A program made the position numbers and the translations under genes. 64,000 bases of DNA from Halichoerus grypus (lineage: Eukaryota > Chordata > Mammalia > Carnivora > Phocidae). Where the stretch lies: NCBI RefSeq assembly GCF_964656455.1, contig NC_135714.1, forward strand, positions 62,459,850 through 62,523,849, written 5' to 3'. Below the pieces are notes generated by a model that made no database searches, had not been told where the DNA came from, and saw only the letters and a list, made by a program, of their open reading frames with translations. Shown here piece by piece: positions 24,961 to 35,333 of this stretch (position 1 is the first letter of the stretch; each line of letters opens with the position of its first letter).

Positions 24961-25611
24961 AGAATTCTTGGGGCTTATGCTCTTTAAATGGCTGTGCTCA
25001 GCAAGGAGAAGAACAGAGTGGAAGGCCAGATTTTCCTTGCTTCTCTTCCGTTTTCCTCCATCCCTCCATTCCACTTGTCTCCCATCTCTCCAGTTCTGCC
25101 CAAGAACCTGGGGCTCAGATATGGACGCCAAACATCTGTCAAGTAAGCTTGGGATGTTTTAAGGCTTTGCAAAATTGCACACTCTCCATTCCAAGAAATT
25201 CTACTTGTTGTCAACTTAGGTGGTCTCTCTGTGCTCAAGACCACAGAAGCTTTTCTATTTTTTCCCTTCTAAACAGCGGTTGTCAGTTTGCGGTGAAAAA
25301 CAAGATTATCACAAATCCTCCATGTTGTAAATGATTTCATAACTATGCTGGCAGTTTTCAAGGCTCTGCTTTAGTCATTCTCCCTCAGAACTGATTCAGC
25401 CAAATAAATGAGCGAGATTAACTTTATAAATCTCCTTGGAAGCACGTGTACTGTCTTGCACATTTACCTGCTTCTTTGGGACTTAGAAATATCGCATCAA
25501 AAAAGAGAAAGGTGACTAATGAGAAGTTTCCTCAGTTCTCAGCTGGGATGGATGGTGGAGTGAGGAAGAACTGAGTGCAGAATGTTCTCCGAGAAAAACA
25601 GTTTGGCAGCA

Positions 25612-25862
25612 AAACATTTATTAAGCTGTTACTATGTGCCAGGCACTGTGCTAACTTCTTTACATTCACTATTTCCTTTAATCTACATAATAGCGTTATG
25701 AAATAGGTACTCTTCTTATCTCTGTCTTACAGATAAGGAAACTGAGGCTCCAAGAATTTTGGGAAAGTGTGTAAGACATGTAGATAAACAGTGGCTAAGC
25801 CACAGCCTCAATAGAGACTTGGCTGTCTTCAAAACTCAAGTATTTAACCACACGGTGTTGTC
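25612..25862 (-). repeat. MIR, antisense
   Basis: Contains TACTATGTGCCAGGCACTGT, TTACAGATAAGGAAACTGAG and the CTTTAATCTACATAATAGCG segment in antisense order. Confidence 0.87.
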
Positions 25863-26850
25863 CCACCTTCCATGATGAAGGACTTACTTTACCATCTGGC
25901 ACTTTGGCTCTCAAACATGAGTGTTCTGGCTGCAGGAATTGCCTGGGCCTTTAATAGCCACAGCTACAGTAATAACAACCATAATAATCATGAGAACAGA
26001 AATAACAGTAGTGGCCCCAACATGTTTCCTTATGCCCCGCCCCAATCCTTGAGATGACATCAGTAGTTCTGATATTGAGCCAGAAAATCTGTATTTCTAA
26101 CAATCCTTCTGGATTATATGGATGCACATCCAAGGTTGGAGCCCACAAGCACATAAGCCCCTTGAAGCCAGGGTCTACCCACTTCCTACCCACCGTTCAG
26201 TGCTATGCATTCCATAGGTGCTTATTGAGCAGATAACATGTAAATGAGTCAGTTCTACTGCTCTAAGGAGATCTTCTGTTATTTCTGTAAGCCCTTTCTT
26301 TCTGGACAGTTCCTTGATGCTCCATTTAATTCTAACATCATTGGTCCTTTCTGTTGGGTGGGTCAGCACCTGATTCTTGAGAGGTAGAGAGTCAAGCAGC
26401 CGGTGTCGGTGGAGACAGCAGACGCCTTCCTCGTTGAGTCTCTGACATCCCTTTCCCTGTGGAGCATTTGGAGGAGGTGCAGATTAAGTCTGTGGAGGCA
26501 AATTGGCCCCTCCCTGTAGCAGAGCAGGCTTTGTTTGATGACGCCGAGGCACGGGAATCAAGAACTCTAAGATTAAGTTGACCTGGCTCCTCGGCAGCCC
26601 CGTTGACAAGCAGGCTCTGCACAAGCCTGGAGTGATCCTTGTACACTCCCGTGTCTAACATAATTAGGAAACACTAAACCTCAGGCGTTCAGGCTACTAC
26701 AAACAGAAACCTTGTTAGAGCTGGCTTATCTGACATCTCGCCTGGTGTCCTCACTTTACCCCTTGCCACTGCAGACCGCGTCCTCATAAATTAGTCACTG
26801 GGACTGAGGGCGGACAGGTGAAGGTGATCTCACGTGGACTTCCTTTCTAG

Positions 26851-26991
26851 AGTGCGATTGGAGCTGCAATGCGTGCAGCGGGCCCCTGAGGACAGACTGC
26901 CTGCAGTGCATGGATGGCTACGTCCTCCAGGACGGGGCCTGTGTGGAACAGTGCTCACCATCCTTCTACAGGGACTTGGGCCTCTGTAAAA
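26851..26991 (+). CDS. FRAS1: FRAS1 exon: furin-like repeat (inferred FU12)
   Basis: A 141 bp exon encoding a furin-like repeat, after acceptor CTTCCTTTCTAG and before a consensus donor GTAAGT. The split codon with the previous exon is G|AG (Glu). Eight cysteines are spaced C-x3-C-x2-C-x7-C-x2-C-x10-C-x3-C-x10-C; visible stretches are CDWSCNAC, CLQCMDGYVL and CSPSFYRD. Phase 1 on both sides. It is followed by an intron of only 910 bp, so this exon and the next form a close pair like the first two furin exons. Confidence 0.95.
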
Positions 26992-27901
26992 GTAAGTGTC
27001 CGGAGCTCCTGCTCTGTTCTCATCCAGCCTTCAAGACTCCTCCAATTTTTACTGTTCTGACAAGGAGTCTGTGGCAAGTTTCCTTTCTGGCTTTTTGTCC
27101 AATTTCTGGTTTCTTTCCTAGGAGCTTTTCTTTGTTCTAGTCAAAATGCCCCCTCTCTCCTTCTCCCATACATGATATTTGTGAAAATTTGAGGTCAGTA
27201 TGGGAATCTTGGGAGTATAGGGCCACATAAACAGGTATGTTTTGGTGATGACTATGGATTTCTTAGAGCACTGAATAATCCTGTCCTCTAAATGGGGAGG
27301 TGTGTATACTCTGGTCATTTGAGCACCTGGAAGGAGCATCATATTCTCCCATCTGTCCCCTGAAGCCCTGCATGTACCAGATGTCTCATCACTACCTTTC
27401 TCTGAATGCCACCCCCTTTAGCCTTGATTTAACACCACAAAATCTTCTGACCCTGAAATGCCCCCCAAATGCACAGATGGCACTCCTGGGACCATTCTTG
27501 GGAGACTGATAACTGACTGGGTGAGTCAGGAAAGTAAGAGAACCACAGACTAGTTAATAGTAATGATAATGGCTAATACCTGTAGTTTCTAGGTGTGCCT
27601 AGTGTTTTCCATTATTTACTTTAATCTTGGCCCAGCAAGCTGAGTGGGTCAGTATGTCCATTCCCATTTTATGAGAGAGAGCACTGAGGCTCAGAGAAGC
27701 CGAATATCTGATCCTAAGTCACCCTGCTGGGTAACTAAGAGTAGTCACAACCAGAAGCCTGGCTCCTGACTCCTCGTCTTCTGCCTGGCCCAGCACACCG
27801 GGTCATATTGCTGTTTGGTGTCTAATATTGCCTCCCTGCGAGGCCCAGGAGCCCCCTGGAAAGCTATACACAGTTCTGTTGATTTGACTTTTGTCTTTCA
27901 G
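26992..27901 (+). other. FRAS1: FRAS1 intron, 910 bp
   Basis: A phase 1 intron from a consensus GTAAGT to TTGTCTTTCAG. Its second half holds an antisense MIR fragment at about 27560-27775; the rest is unique sequence without a recognised feature. Confidence 0.85.
27560..27775 (-). repeat. MIR, antisense
   Basis: Contains CCATTCCCATTTTATGAGAG, ACTGAGGCTCAGAGAAGCCG and CCAGAAGCCTGGCTCCTGAC. Confidence 0.75.
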
Positions 27902-28042
27902 GCTGCAGCAACCACTGTGTCCAGTGCCAAGGTCCCCATGAGTGCACTCGCTGTGAAGAGCCGTATCTCCTGTTGGAAGCCCAGTGTGTCCAGGAATGTG
28001 GCAAGGGGTACTTTGCAGATCACGCAAATCGACAATGCACAG
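27902..28042 (+). CDS. FRAS1: FRAS1 exon: furin-like repeat (inferred FU13)
   Basis: A 141 bp exon encoding a furin-like repeat. The acceptor is GACTTTTGTCTTTCAG and the donor GTAACT. The split codon with the previous exon is A|GC (Ser). Eight cysteines are spaced C-x3-C-x2-C-x5-C-x2-C-x10-C-x3-C-x12-C, with CSNHCVQC, CTRCEEPYLLL and GKGYFAD visible. Phase 1 on both sides. The intron following it is 1,539 bp and carries an ATG/GAT microsatellite and MIR fragments. Confidence 0.95.
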
Positions 28043-28659
28043 GTAACTCGGAGACTGCTGAGTCCCCTGGAAAAAAGTGAGGGCCACAAGTAAATCAGGT
28101 GTGTTGATTCTCAGGTAACCAAGGAGAATCTGAATTAGAAGCAGAATGAAAACCCAGACAGCTAGGACTTAAAAATTGATGGCTTCCCATGCACATCTGC
28201 CAATTGCTGGTTAAATAGAATATAGAAGTGCAGGCCAATAATTGTCTTGCACAAATCAATATTGTCTCTAAGGGTCTTTATGGAAATTAGGCCAATATTT
28301 TATGGAATGTAAGGCTTATGTTGAACTAAGGTGAGGTATCCATTAAGAGCGGATCACCTCTATTGATATGGGCACAGAATTTTCAGTGTGTAGACTAAAT
28401 TACGGGTGACCCTGATTTTGGCACAATATCCTTGAGTAGGATTTCTGAGGACAATTTAGTGAGATACACTGAACTTTTATCATTAAAGTTCAACCCAAAG
28501 CCTTAATCTCCTTGTCCATTGGGTTATCCACGAGAGTTTCTGCAGTTTGTTCTCATCATTTCCTTTAAAACTTGATATCATATGCCCTACTTTGAAGAAA
28601 ACCTGACATTTAATAATAAAGCCATGACCCTGGCATGGCATTTTACGTTTCACCACATT

Positions 28660-29310
28660 CCTCCATCTTCATTATCTCATTTAATATTCACAATGAGTTG
28701 GTGGTAAAATATGGCAAACACTGGGAATCCCATTTTACAAGTAAAAAAAAAAAAGAAAGAATGGCTTAAGAGTATTAACCAAGGCAACATAAAATCAGAT
28801 ATTATACCCAAGTTTTCTGATTCCAATTCTGGGCCCTTACACTCAACTACCTCTGTATAATAAAATCTTAATTAAGGAAGCAGAAAAATTGGGCAGTAAA
28901 CACTTGATTTGTAGAAGTTTATTAACTTGACCCAAAGAAATAATCCTAGGGTCCTTTTATGAGCTTGCTCTCCTCCTGCATTTAAAATAATAATGATGAT
29001 GATGATGATGATGATATGATGATGATGGTGATAATAATAATGATGATGATGATGATGCAGTGGCATTAGTAGTACAGCTGAGTCCTTTTGTATGCCAGGC
29101 TCTGTTCTAGTCTCTTCACTTTGTAACACATCCTCCCAACAGTGATTTGCATCAGATGCTATTACTATCCCCATTTTTAAGATGAGAAATCACACCACAG
29201 ATGATTAAAGGATAAATTGTCCCAAAGTGGACAGCTGATAAGTGGTAGAGCAGGAATGGTACCCAGAAAGGGCCTGTGCTCTTAATCACTGCACACCACC
29301 TCCCTTACAA
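28660..29310 (-). repeat. Two antisense MIR fragments around a microsatellite
   Basis: Fragment one (about 28660-28855) has TCATTATCTCATTTAATATT and CCCATTTTACAAG; fragment two (about 29060-29310) has TATGCCAGGCTCTGTTCTAG and CCCCATTTTTAAGATGAGAA. An ATG/GAT microsatellite lies between. Confidence 0.7.
28986..29057. repeat. ATG/GAT microsatellite
   Basis: An imperfect trinucleotide array of ATAATG and GATGAT units, interrupted by ATATGATG and GGTGATAATAATAA. Its reverse frame gives a spurious poly-His/poly-Ile peptide. Confidence 0.95.
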
Positions 29311-29581
29311 GTCAATATGCCTAACTCTTCATACAATCCGTGTATGTGCAACATTTTCACATCACAGTGCATTAAGTGAAAGCGCGCCTCTGTGTTCGCT
29401 CTCCTCCTGAAGGTAGAGCAGCTCCCTGTGAAATTCTAGAGGAAACCGTTGGAATTCCCTGTTGCTGCAGTTGGGGGTCGTGTGTTGCTCGTGCTGTCAC
29501 TATTTTTCTCTGTCACTGGTGGCCCTCGCTGGCTGCCTGTGCCTTTGCTGTGCCTCACTTACTGTGGCCTTTCTTTGACAG

Positions 29582-29719
29582 CCTGCCCTCGGGCGTGCTT
29601 GCGGTGTACCCGCCAGGACCAGTGTCACCAGTGTGACCATGGGTTCTTTTTGAAGAGTGGCCTTTGTGTTTCCAACTGTGTTCCTGGCTTCTCTGCCCGC
29701 TCTAATGAAACCTGCGCTG
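29582..29719 (+). CDS. FRAS1: FRAS1 exon: last furin-like repeat (inferred FU14)
   Basis: A 138 bp exon, the shortest of the six furin exons, encoding the final furin-like repeat before the CSPG repeats. The acceptor is TGGCCTTTCTTTGACAG and the donor is the consensus GTAAGT. The split codon with the previous exon is G|CC (Ala). Eight cysteines are spaced C-x3-C-x2-C-x5-C-x2-C-x10-C-x3-C-x11-C. The sequence SNETC near the end contains an Asn-Glu-Thr sequon, a possible N-glycosylation site consistent with a secreted matrix protein. It joins the next exon through a G|GC (Gly) split codon, where the cysteine-rich part ends. Confidence 0.95.
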
Positions 29720-30949
29720 GTAAGTGCTTCTTGTCAGATGCTCTGCTGTATATTAACCTGTAATTTCTCCATGCAAAGGCTGAGTTTGTAGATACAGTCA
29801 GCTCATGTGATATGAAATGCAGGATTCTCATTCTAGGAATACAAAGGAATAAGGAACTGTTTATAGGACATGGACGTTGGGGAAACTCAACCTCTAAGAT
29901 CTTTGGGAAAAAGAATCTGTGCTTTAAAAGTAACAACTATCAGATCAGAAATTTGGCATAAAACTTAGTTGTGTTTCAGAACTACAGCTATGTTATAGAA
30001 AATTACCTATATACATATAATTTATTTGCATATATATAAACTTACAGAGCTAATTATGCCGCGGTTCAATGGCGCACCCTTTGTGGACGTACTGGAGATA
30101 AATTACAAATAAATAATGAGTAGTGTGAGGAGACTGCCCCATTAGGGTCATGTTTGAAGCAAATAGATTTCGAGCCACTCTCCTATTAAGAATAGGGTGA
30201 CATATTAAGGGAATTGATCTAGTCTTGTCCAACACATTAATGGACACTTCACCTTAAACAACAAAAGAGAAGCAAATTTAAATTCAGTCATAATTTTGAA
30301 CCCCAAAGTTTTATAGCTGAATGAAGCTTGAGAATTATAGTATAGTTGAGCATTCCTCAGCTTTTAAGTGTCAATCAATGACACGAGGCATATTTTAACA
30401 CCCACAGTCAATCACATTTTCCGTCTCTAAATTTCTGACCTCCAAAGATATTAAGACTTCCCATGGGAAAAAGACATCTTTGGCTCATTTTATTGGGATC
30501 CTTCTGGAAACCCCAAGTACTTGAGAGTCAACCTACTCCTCTTGGGACATAATACAAGTCAACTTGTGAAAATGAATTCCACTTTCATTAGAGTAATCTT
30601 AGAGTGGACGTAGTCCTCTTGAAACCTGGCATTCCCAAACTGTCCTGTCCGACCTACTTGTAGAAGGAAACATTAACAGTTCAAGTCTGGGCAAAACACC
30701 TTGCAGGAGACAGGATGAATTTCACATCATGATCAGATATTTATCCATCAGATGTTTCCTATGGGCAGAGATAGTAAAATTTTAAAACAAAGTGGGTACA
30801 CTTCACATGAATCCTGAATATAAGCCACTGATAATCATACTTCATTACAGATTAACTGGTACTGTTCGAGCAAATGGTATCAGACGTTTGCTTTTTTCTT
30901 TACCCTTAATGGGTCTGATGGTCAGATGTGATCAAAGTATTAGGTTAGG

Positions 30950-32246
30950 ACTGTGGTTCTCAAACTTGGAAGTCCCATTAGGATTGCCTGAGGAGCTTGT
31001 GAAGTCACTGAGATGCCCACACCAGAACACCAAAGACAGAATCTCTGATGGTGGAGCTCAAGTATCAGTACTGTTTTAAAAGGTCCCTGTATGATTTTTT
31101 ATTGTTATTATTGAGATATAATTCACATACCTTAGAATTCCCCTTTAAAGTATACAATTCAGTAGTTTTTAGTATATTCACAAGGTTATGCAACCATCAC
31201 ACTATCTAATTCCGGGACATTTTATTCTTCCTAAAAAGAAATCCAATAACAATTAACAGTCTCTCTGTAGTGCTCCCTTGCCCCAGTCCCTGGCAATCAT
31301 TGATCGACTTTCTGTCTCTGTGGGTTTAACTATTCTAGACATTTCACATCAATGGAATCATACAATATGTGGCTTTTTATGTCTGGCTTTTTTCATGTGG
31401 CAAGAATATTTTCAAGGTTCCTCTACACTGGAACATGTATCAGTACATCATCTCTTTTCATGGTTGAATAATATTCCATTGCATGGATATACCACATTTT
31501 GTTTATTCATTCACCAATTAATGGACATTTGGGTTGTTTCCACTTTGAGGCTCTTAGGTATAACTGCTATGAACATTCATGTACAAGTTTTTATGTGGAC
31601 ATATGTGTTCAGTTCTTATGGGTATATGCCTATAAGTAGAATTACTGGATCATAGGGTACTTCTGTTATTGTTTGAGGAACTGCCAAACGGCACCATTTT
31701 ATGTTTCCACCAGCAATGTATAAGATTTTTAATTCCTCCACGTCCTCAGGAATACTTTTTATTGTCCTTCATAGTGGGTATGAAGTGGTATCACATTGTG
31801 GTTTTGATTTGCATTTCCCCGATGACTAATGACATTGAGCACCTTTTCATGTACATAATTATTGGCCTTTTATATATCTTCTTTGGAAAAATGCCTTTTC
31901 AAACTCTGCCTATTTTTAAATTGGGTTACTTGTCTTTTACTGAGTTGTAAGAATTTTTTTATATATATTTTGGATACAAGTCCCTTTTCAGATATATAAT
32001 TTGCAAATATTTTCCTCCACTCTATGGGTTGTCTTTTTCACTTTCTTACTGGTGCCCTTTGAAGAACTTTGGTCCAATTTATCAATTTTTTCTTTTGTCA
32101 CTCATGCTTTTTGTGTCCTATCGAAGAAAGCATTGCCTAATTTAAGATCACAAAGATTTTATCCTCTATTTTCTTTTAGAAGTTTATATTTTAACATTGA
32201 GAATCTGTGTTATTTTCATATGCATTCAGGGTGAGAATCACTGAAT
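30950..32246 (+). mobile_element. MER5-like hAT element split by an old L1
   Basis: GGACTGTGGTTCTCAAACTT and GAGGAGCTTGTGAAGTCACT (30950-31085) resemble a MER5A-type hAT-Charlie MITE. A possible end, GGTGAGAATCACTG, follows the L1 at about 32230-32243. The match of the second half is short. Confidence 0.55.
31090..32215 (-). mobile_element. Old L1 (L1M-like), antisense, ORF2 end and 3' UTR
   Basis: About 1.1 kb of old L1 read in reverse: TATTGAGATATAATTCACAT at the 3' UTR end, AATATTCCATTGCATGGATA and TTGATTTGCATTTCCCCGAT further on. Frames are broken, so it is dead. It appears to split a MER5-like element and ends about 165 bp before a FRAS1 acceptor. Confidence 0.85.
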
Positions 32247-32380
32247 TAGAAGGAGGCTTATGGTGTACAATAGTCTAGAGTCTCATTTCTGAATGAACAT
32301 TACGAGTCTATTTATTAAAAAAACCCAAAACCTTATTAGTGAATATGCCAAGTCTGATCTTTGGATCCTCTGTTTTCCAG

Positions 32381-32651
32381 GCAAAATATACACTCCTAGT
32401 CTTCATGTGAATGGTTCTCTCACCCTTGCAATTGGTTCAATGAAGCCACTGGATTTTCCCCTTCTGAATGTCCAAGACCAAGATGGCAGGGTGGAAGACC
32501 TCCAGTTCCATGTTGTGAGCACTCCCACCAATGGTCAGCTGATGCTGTTGAGGAATGGAAAAGAGGTTCAGCTCGACAAGGCTGGCCATTTTAGCTGGAA
32601 GGATGTGAATGAGAAAAAAGTGCGTTTTGTGCACAGCAAAGAAAAGCCCAG
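32381..32651 (+). CDS. FRAS1: FRAS1 exon: CSPG repeat 1, N-terminal part
   Basis: A 271 bp exon encoding about 90 residues with no cysteine, so it marks the switch from furin-like to CSPG/NG2-type repeats. The acceptor is CCTCTGTTTTCCAG; the donor GTGACT is non-consensus at +4 to +6. It starts phase 1 and ends phase 2, the only exon here with that combination. Visible features are an Asn-Gly-Ser sequon within the first 15 residues, then LDFPLLNVQDQDG, TPTNGQLMLL and, near the end, KKVRFVHSKEKP, matching the usual CSPG layout of an acidic LxVxDxD segment followed later by a V-x-F/Y-x-H motif. CSPG repeats are cadherin-like structural modules. A 1.1 kb old antisense L1 ends only about 165 bp upstream of the acceptor. 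Confidence 0.95.
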
Positions 32652-33539
32652 GTGACTCAGTGTTCTTTTGTTTTCCTCCTGCCTCCTTTCCTGTGCCTCC
32701 TGTCAGTGCTTTGCGCCCCGCCCCCGCTTCTCAATAGCTGTCCCTTCTCCTTTGGGGAAGATCAATACTCCAAACACGCCAACGCTTTCAGCTGCCTGTC
32801 ATTATTTCCCTGTAATTGCTCCGAGAGTATGCTTCTGTTAGAGGCATTTTCATTTTATCACATAATTGTGGGTAATTCTCTGATGTGACAGGAAAGTTCC
32901 TAGGACAATTACCCAGTACTTTTGGCCCAACAGAAACAAAACTGGTTATCTACACAGATTTCTACAGCTGCTTCTTCAACATTAGGGTGATATACTGGGA
33001 GTGAGCAGTGGCTAGAAGATGGAGCACATGCTTTTCAAAGTGTTATATGGTTCCTAGAATTCCAGAGCGGGAGGGAAACTAAGAGTCACAACTTTTTATT
33101 ATCCACTTTATGGGATTAATTGTGGTTAATTTTTAAGCCGGATCCAGTTTTCCTCTGATGCCTAGCACACTTCTGGCTGTTTTCCTCACCCCAGCTGACA
33201 TATGCTTCAGGAATGCAATTGAATGTTAACACTAACCCAGGCAAATAGAATCATGTAATTAGCAGAGTAAATCTGCTAAACAAGAATCAGAGAATACACC
33301 CCAAAGATTAGCCTCGTGGATTATCCTTCACCCAGCTCTGCTTCATTAGTCCAGATAATTCAGAGTAGACTATATATGTTAGCAATGGATTCAGATATTC
33401 ACGGTAAATATTTTCTACTGTCACTACTGGAGATTTTTGTTGTTGTTGTTGTTTTAAGGTTTGGGCTAGGAGATAGGTGGGGGGAAAAGTGATGGCACTT
33501 TATTGCAGTTCAGAGCCAGAACCTCGAAAGACCATCTTA

Positions 33540-33745
33540 TAGGAATAAGAACAACTGATACTTACTGAGCGCTGACTATGACCCAGGCATTGTAGCAAAC
33601 ACTTCATGTGAACGCTGTATATTTATGTTCCCAGTCTACAGATAGGAAAACTGAGGCCTTGAGAGTATAAGCAAAGCCAAGTCTCCAATCCCTGGCTCTC
33701 TGACTCCACAGCCCATGCCTTTAGCCACTATGATTTCTGCCTCCT
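33540..33745 (-). repeat. MIR, antisense
   Basis: Contains TACTTACTGAGCGCTGACTA, CAGATAGGAAAACTGAGGCC and CTGACTCCACAGCCCATGCC. Confidence 0.82.
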
Positions 33746-33927
33746 GAATAATACTAGGAATAATGGGTGTGCTTCCATCCTCAAGGGGCAAAAGATCCTT
33801 GCACAGAGACATATTGCTACAGATGGAACTTAAAACTCAGGCGTCTGATGCCATAGAATCACTTTTCAGATTTATGCTCCAAAGTCCTGCATTCATTTTG
33901 CTTCAAGTGTAGTTCTTAATTGTTTGC

Positions 33928-33930
<3 letters not shown>

Positions 33931-33970
<40 letters not shown>
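33931..33970. repeat. (AC)20 microsatellite
   Basis: Twenty uninterrupted AC units, the longest perfect dinucleotide array in the window. Length and purity make it likely to be polymorphic. Confidence 0.97.
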
Positions 33971-33972
<2 letters not shown>

Positions 33973-34662
33973 CTCCGTTCGTGTAGTCCTTTGCCTTGGA
34001 ATCTTGTGAAAAGTGGGTAAAGTTCATAAAGCCCCCTAGACAACCAAAGTTACTCCTCTTGTCTGTTTCACTTCTTCAATCTCTCATCACCTGTTTTCTT
34101 CCAGAGTCAGCTCTGTACCCCCAAACAGGACAAAGAGTGGTGACAATTTTGCAGGGAATTCTTTCAGCACTCCTTTTACTTTGGGGTACCCATTTTAGCA
34201 TCGGATCTTCTTTATCTAAAAATTCAAACAAAAGAAAGAACAGGAAAATAAGATTGGTAGTGATTTGTGAAAAAAGAACATTCTATAAGTTGCCAAATGA
34301 TACAAAAACAAAAGGGGCAGCTTGCCATATGGGTTTGTGGTTTTGTTTTTCCTCATGAAAATTTGACCGTGATTCTTCAGCACTGGATTCCTTTGGGGTC
34401 AGAGTGCTTCTGGGGAGTACAAGACAACCTGCAAATACGGCCCATGGTGGCAAGCGGAATGCTAAGCAGTTATCAGAACCTCAGTGCCACCAAAATGTCA
34501 TTGTCCCCCCGTAGGTTAGGAGTAACCACCCCTTCTTATTTCTTTCTGTTGCTTCCCTCAATTGCTTTCCCTGGATGTCTGGAGATGGGAGTGAAGAGGG
34601 ACAAGGACCTAAATGGGACAGAAAATCAAGGGGAGGATGAAATGGGAGGGGAGACAAGATTT

Positions 34663-34920
34663 TTTTTTTTTTTAAATCAGGTTTATGGAGGTCTATTTTG
34701 GGTTCAATAAAATCCCCCATCTTGAAGTGTACTGGTCTGTGAGTGCTCACAAATGTGGACATTCTGGCAGTTTGAAACCACAACTGCAAGCAAGGTTTGA
34801 AACAGTTTCATCAAACCCCCAAGCTCTCCTTTTTACTGGGACTCCCTTCCCTCCAGTTTCTGGCAACCCCTGATCTGTTTTTTACTCTTACTCTGATAGG
34901 TTCCTTTCCATTCTCCAATT
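34663..34920 (-). mobile_element. Old L1 3' UTR-like fragment, antisense
   Basis: It begins with a T-run and GGTTTATGGAGGTCTATTTT and includes CAGTTTCTGGCAACCCCTGA, resembling the antisense 3' UTR of L1M families. Boundaries are approximate. Confidence 0.55.
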
Positions 34921-35248
34921 TAACTATTAGCCTTCACTATATTACTAACCTGTCTTGGCCAAAAACTGGTTTTTCAACCATTTATATAGTCCTTTTGGAA
35001 AAATCAAAACCAAAAAGTTTATGTAATTGTTACATTATTTTGAGATCGGAGAATACACCGTAGTTTTACCTGTATGTCACTGTGTTCATCTTCATCTGGT
35101 TATTTTCATTTATAGTATGAATATTATATCACTGTAGTGGTTTGATCTAATTTCTTCCATGCACATAAGCTGAAGATATTTTTAATCTTTGTTTTTCTAG
35201 AGACTAATGACTGCATTTTCTCATTCCTTTCTTGGGGACTTCTTTTAG

Positions 35249-35333
35249 GAAAGGTTACTTTTCCCTGAAAGTTAGTGACCAGCAGTTCTTCTCTGAGCCA
35301 CAGCTGATCAACATACAAGCATTTTCAACACAG
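35249..35333 (+). CDS. FRAS1: FRAS1 exon: CSPG repeat 1, C-terminal part
   Basis: An 85 bp exon completing the first CSPG repeat. The acceptor is GGACTTCTTTTAG and the donor GTAATA. The split codon with the previous exon is AG|G (Arg), giving the join KPRKGYFSLKVSDQQ, which is the typical CSPG ending with a beta strand followed by S/T-D. It continues FFSEPQLINIQ and ends at phase 0 after a CAG codon. It is too short to stand out on its own; the frame continuity with both neighbours and the CSPG ending support it. Confidence 0.92.

Larger units (their letters stand above)
23360..26850 (+). other. FRAS1: FRAS1 intron, 3,491 bp
   Basis: A phase 1 intron dense in young insertions: an antisense Can-SINE (23691-23881), a 31 bp tandem duplication just after it, a sense Can-SINE (24185-24385) and a 5'-truncated sense L1 (24532-24960). 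Old repeats are a MIR at 25612-25862 and possibly a MER5-like fragment at 25890-26150. The last 450 bases are unique. Confidence 0.85.
28043..29581 (+). other. FRAS1: FRAS1 intron, 1,539 bp
   Basis: A phase 1 intron containing two antisense MIR fragments (about 28660-28855 and 29060-29310) on either side of an ATG/GAT microsatellite (28986-29057). The first 600 bases show nothing recognised. Confidence 0.85.
29720..32380 (+). other. FRAS1: FRAS1 intron, 2,661 bp, furin/CSPG boundary
   Basis: A phase 1 intron separating the last furin-like exon from the first CSPG exon. Positions 29720-30940 are AT-rich unique sequence. From 30950 a MER5-like element begins, is interrupted by a ~1.1 kb old antisense L1 and appears to resume at about 32218-32246. 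That leaves about 130 bp of non-repeat sequence before the acceptor. Confidence 0.8.
32652..35248 (+). other. FRAS1: FRAS1 intron, 2,597 bp
   Basis: A phase 2 intron inside CSPG repeat 1. It contains an antisense MIR (33540-33745), an (AC)20 microsatellite (33931-33970) and an old antisense L1 3' UTR-like stretch (about 34663-34920). The parts 32660-33530, 34000-34650 and 34930-35230 look unique. Confidence 0.8.

Noticed and set aside
28872..29174. Minus-strand frame with poly-His and poly-Ile runs
   Set aside because: It is the translation of the ATG/GAT microsatellite.
31278..31950. Two open frames with hydrophobic stretches, possible membrane protein
   Set aside because: They are reverse-strand translations of an old L1 and are hydrophobic only because of T-rich DNA.
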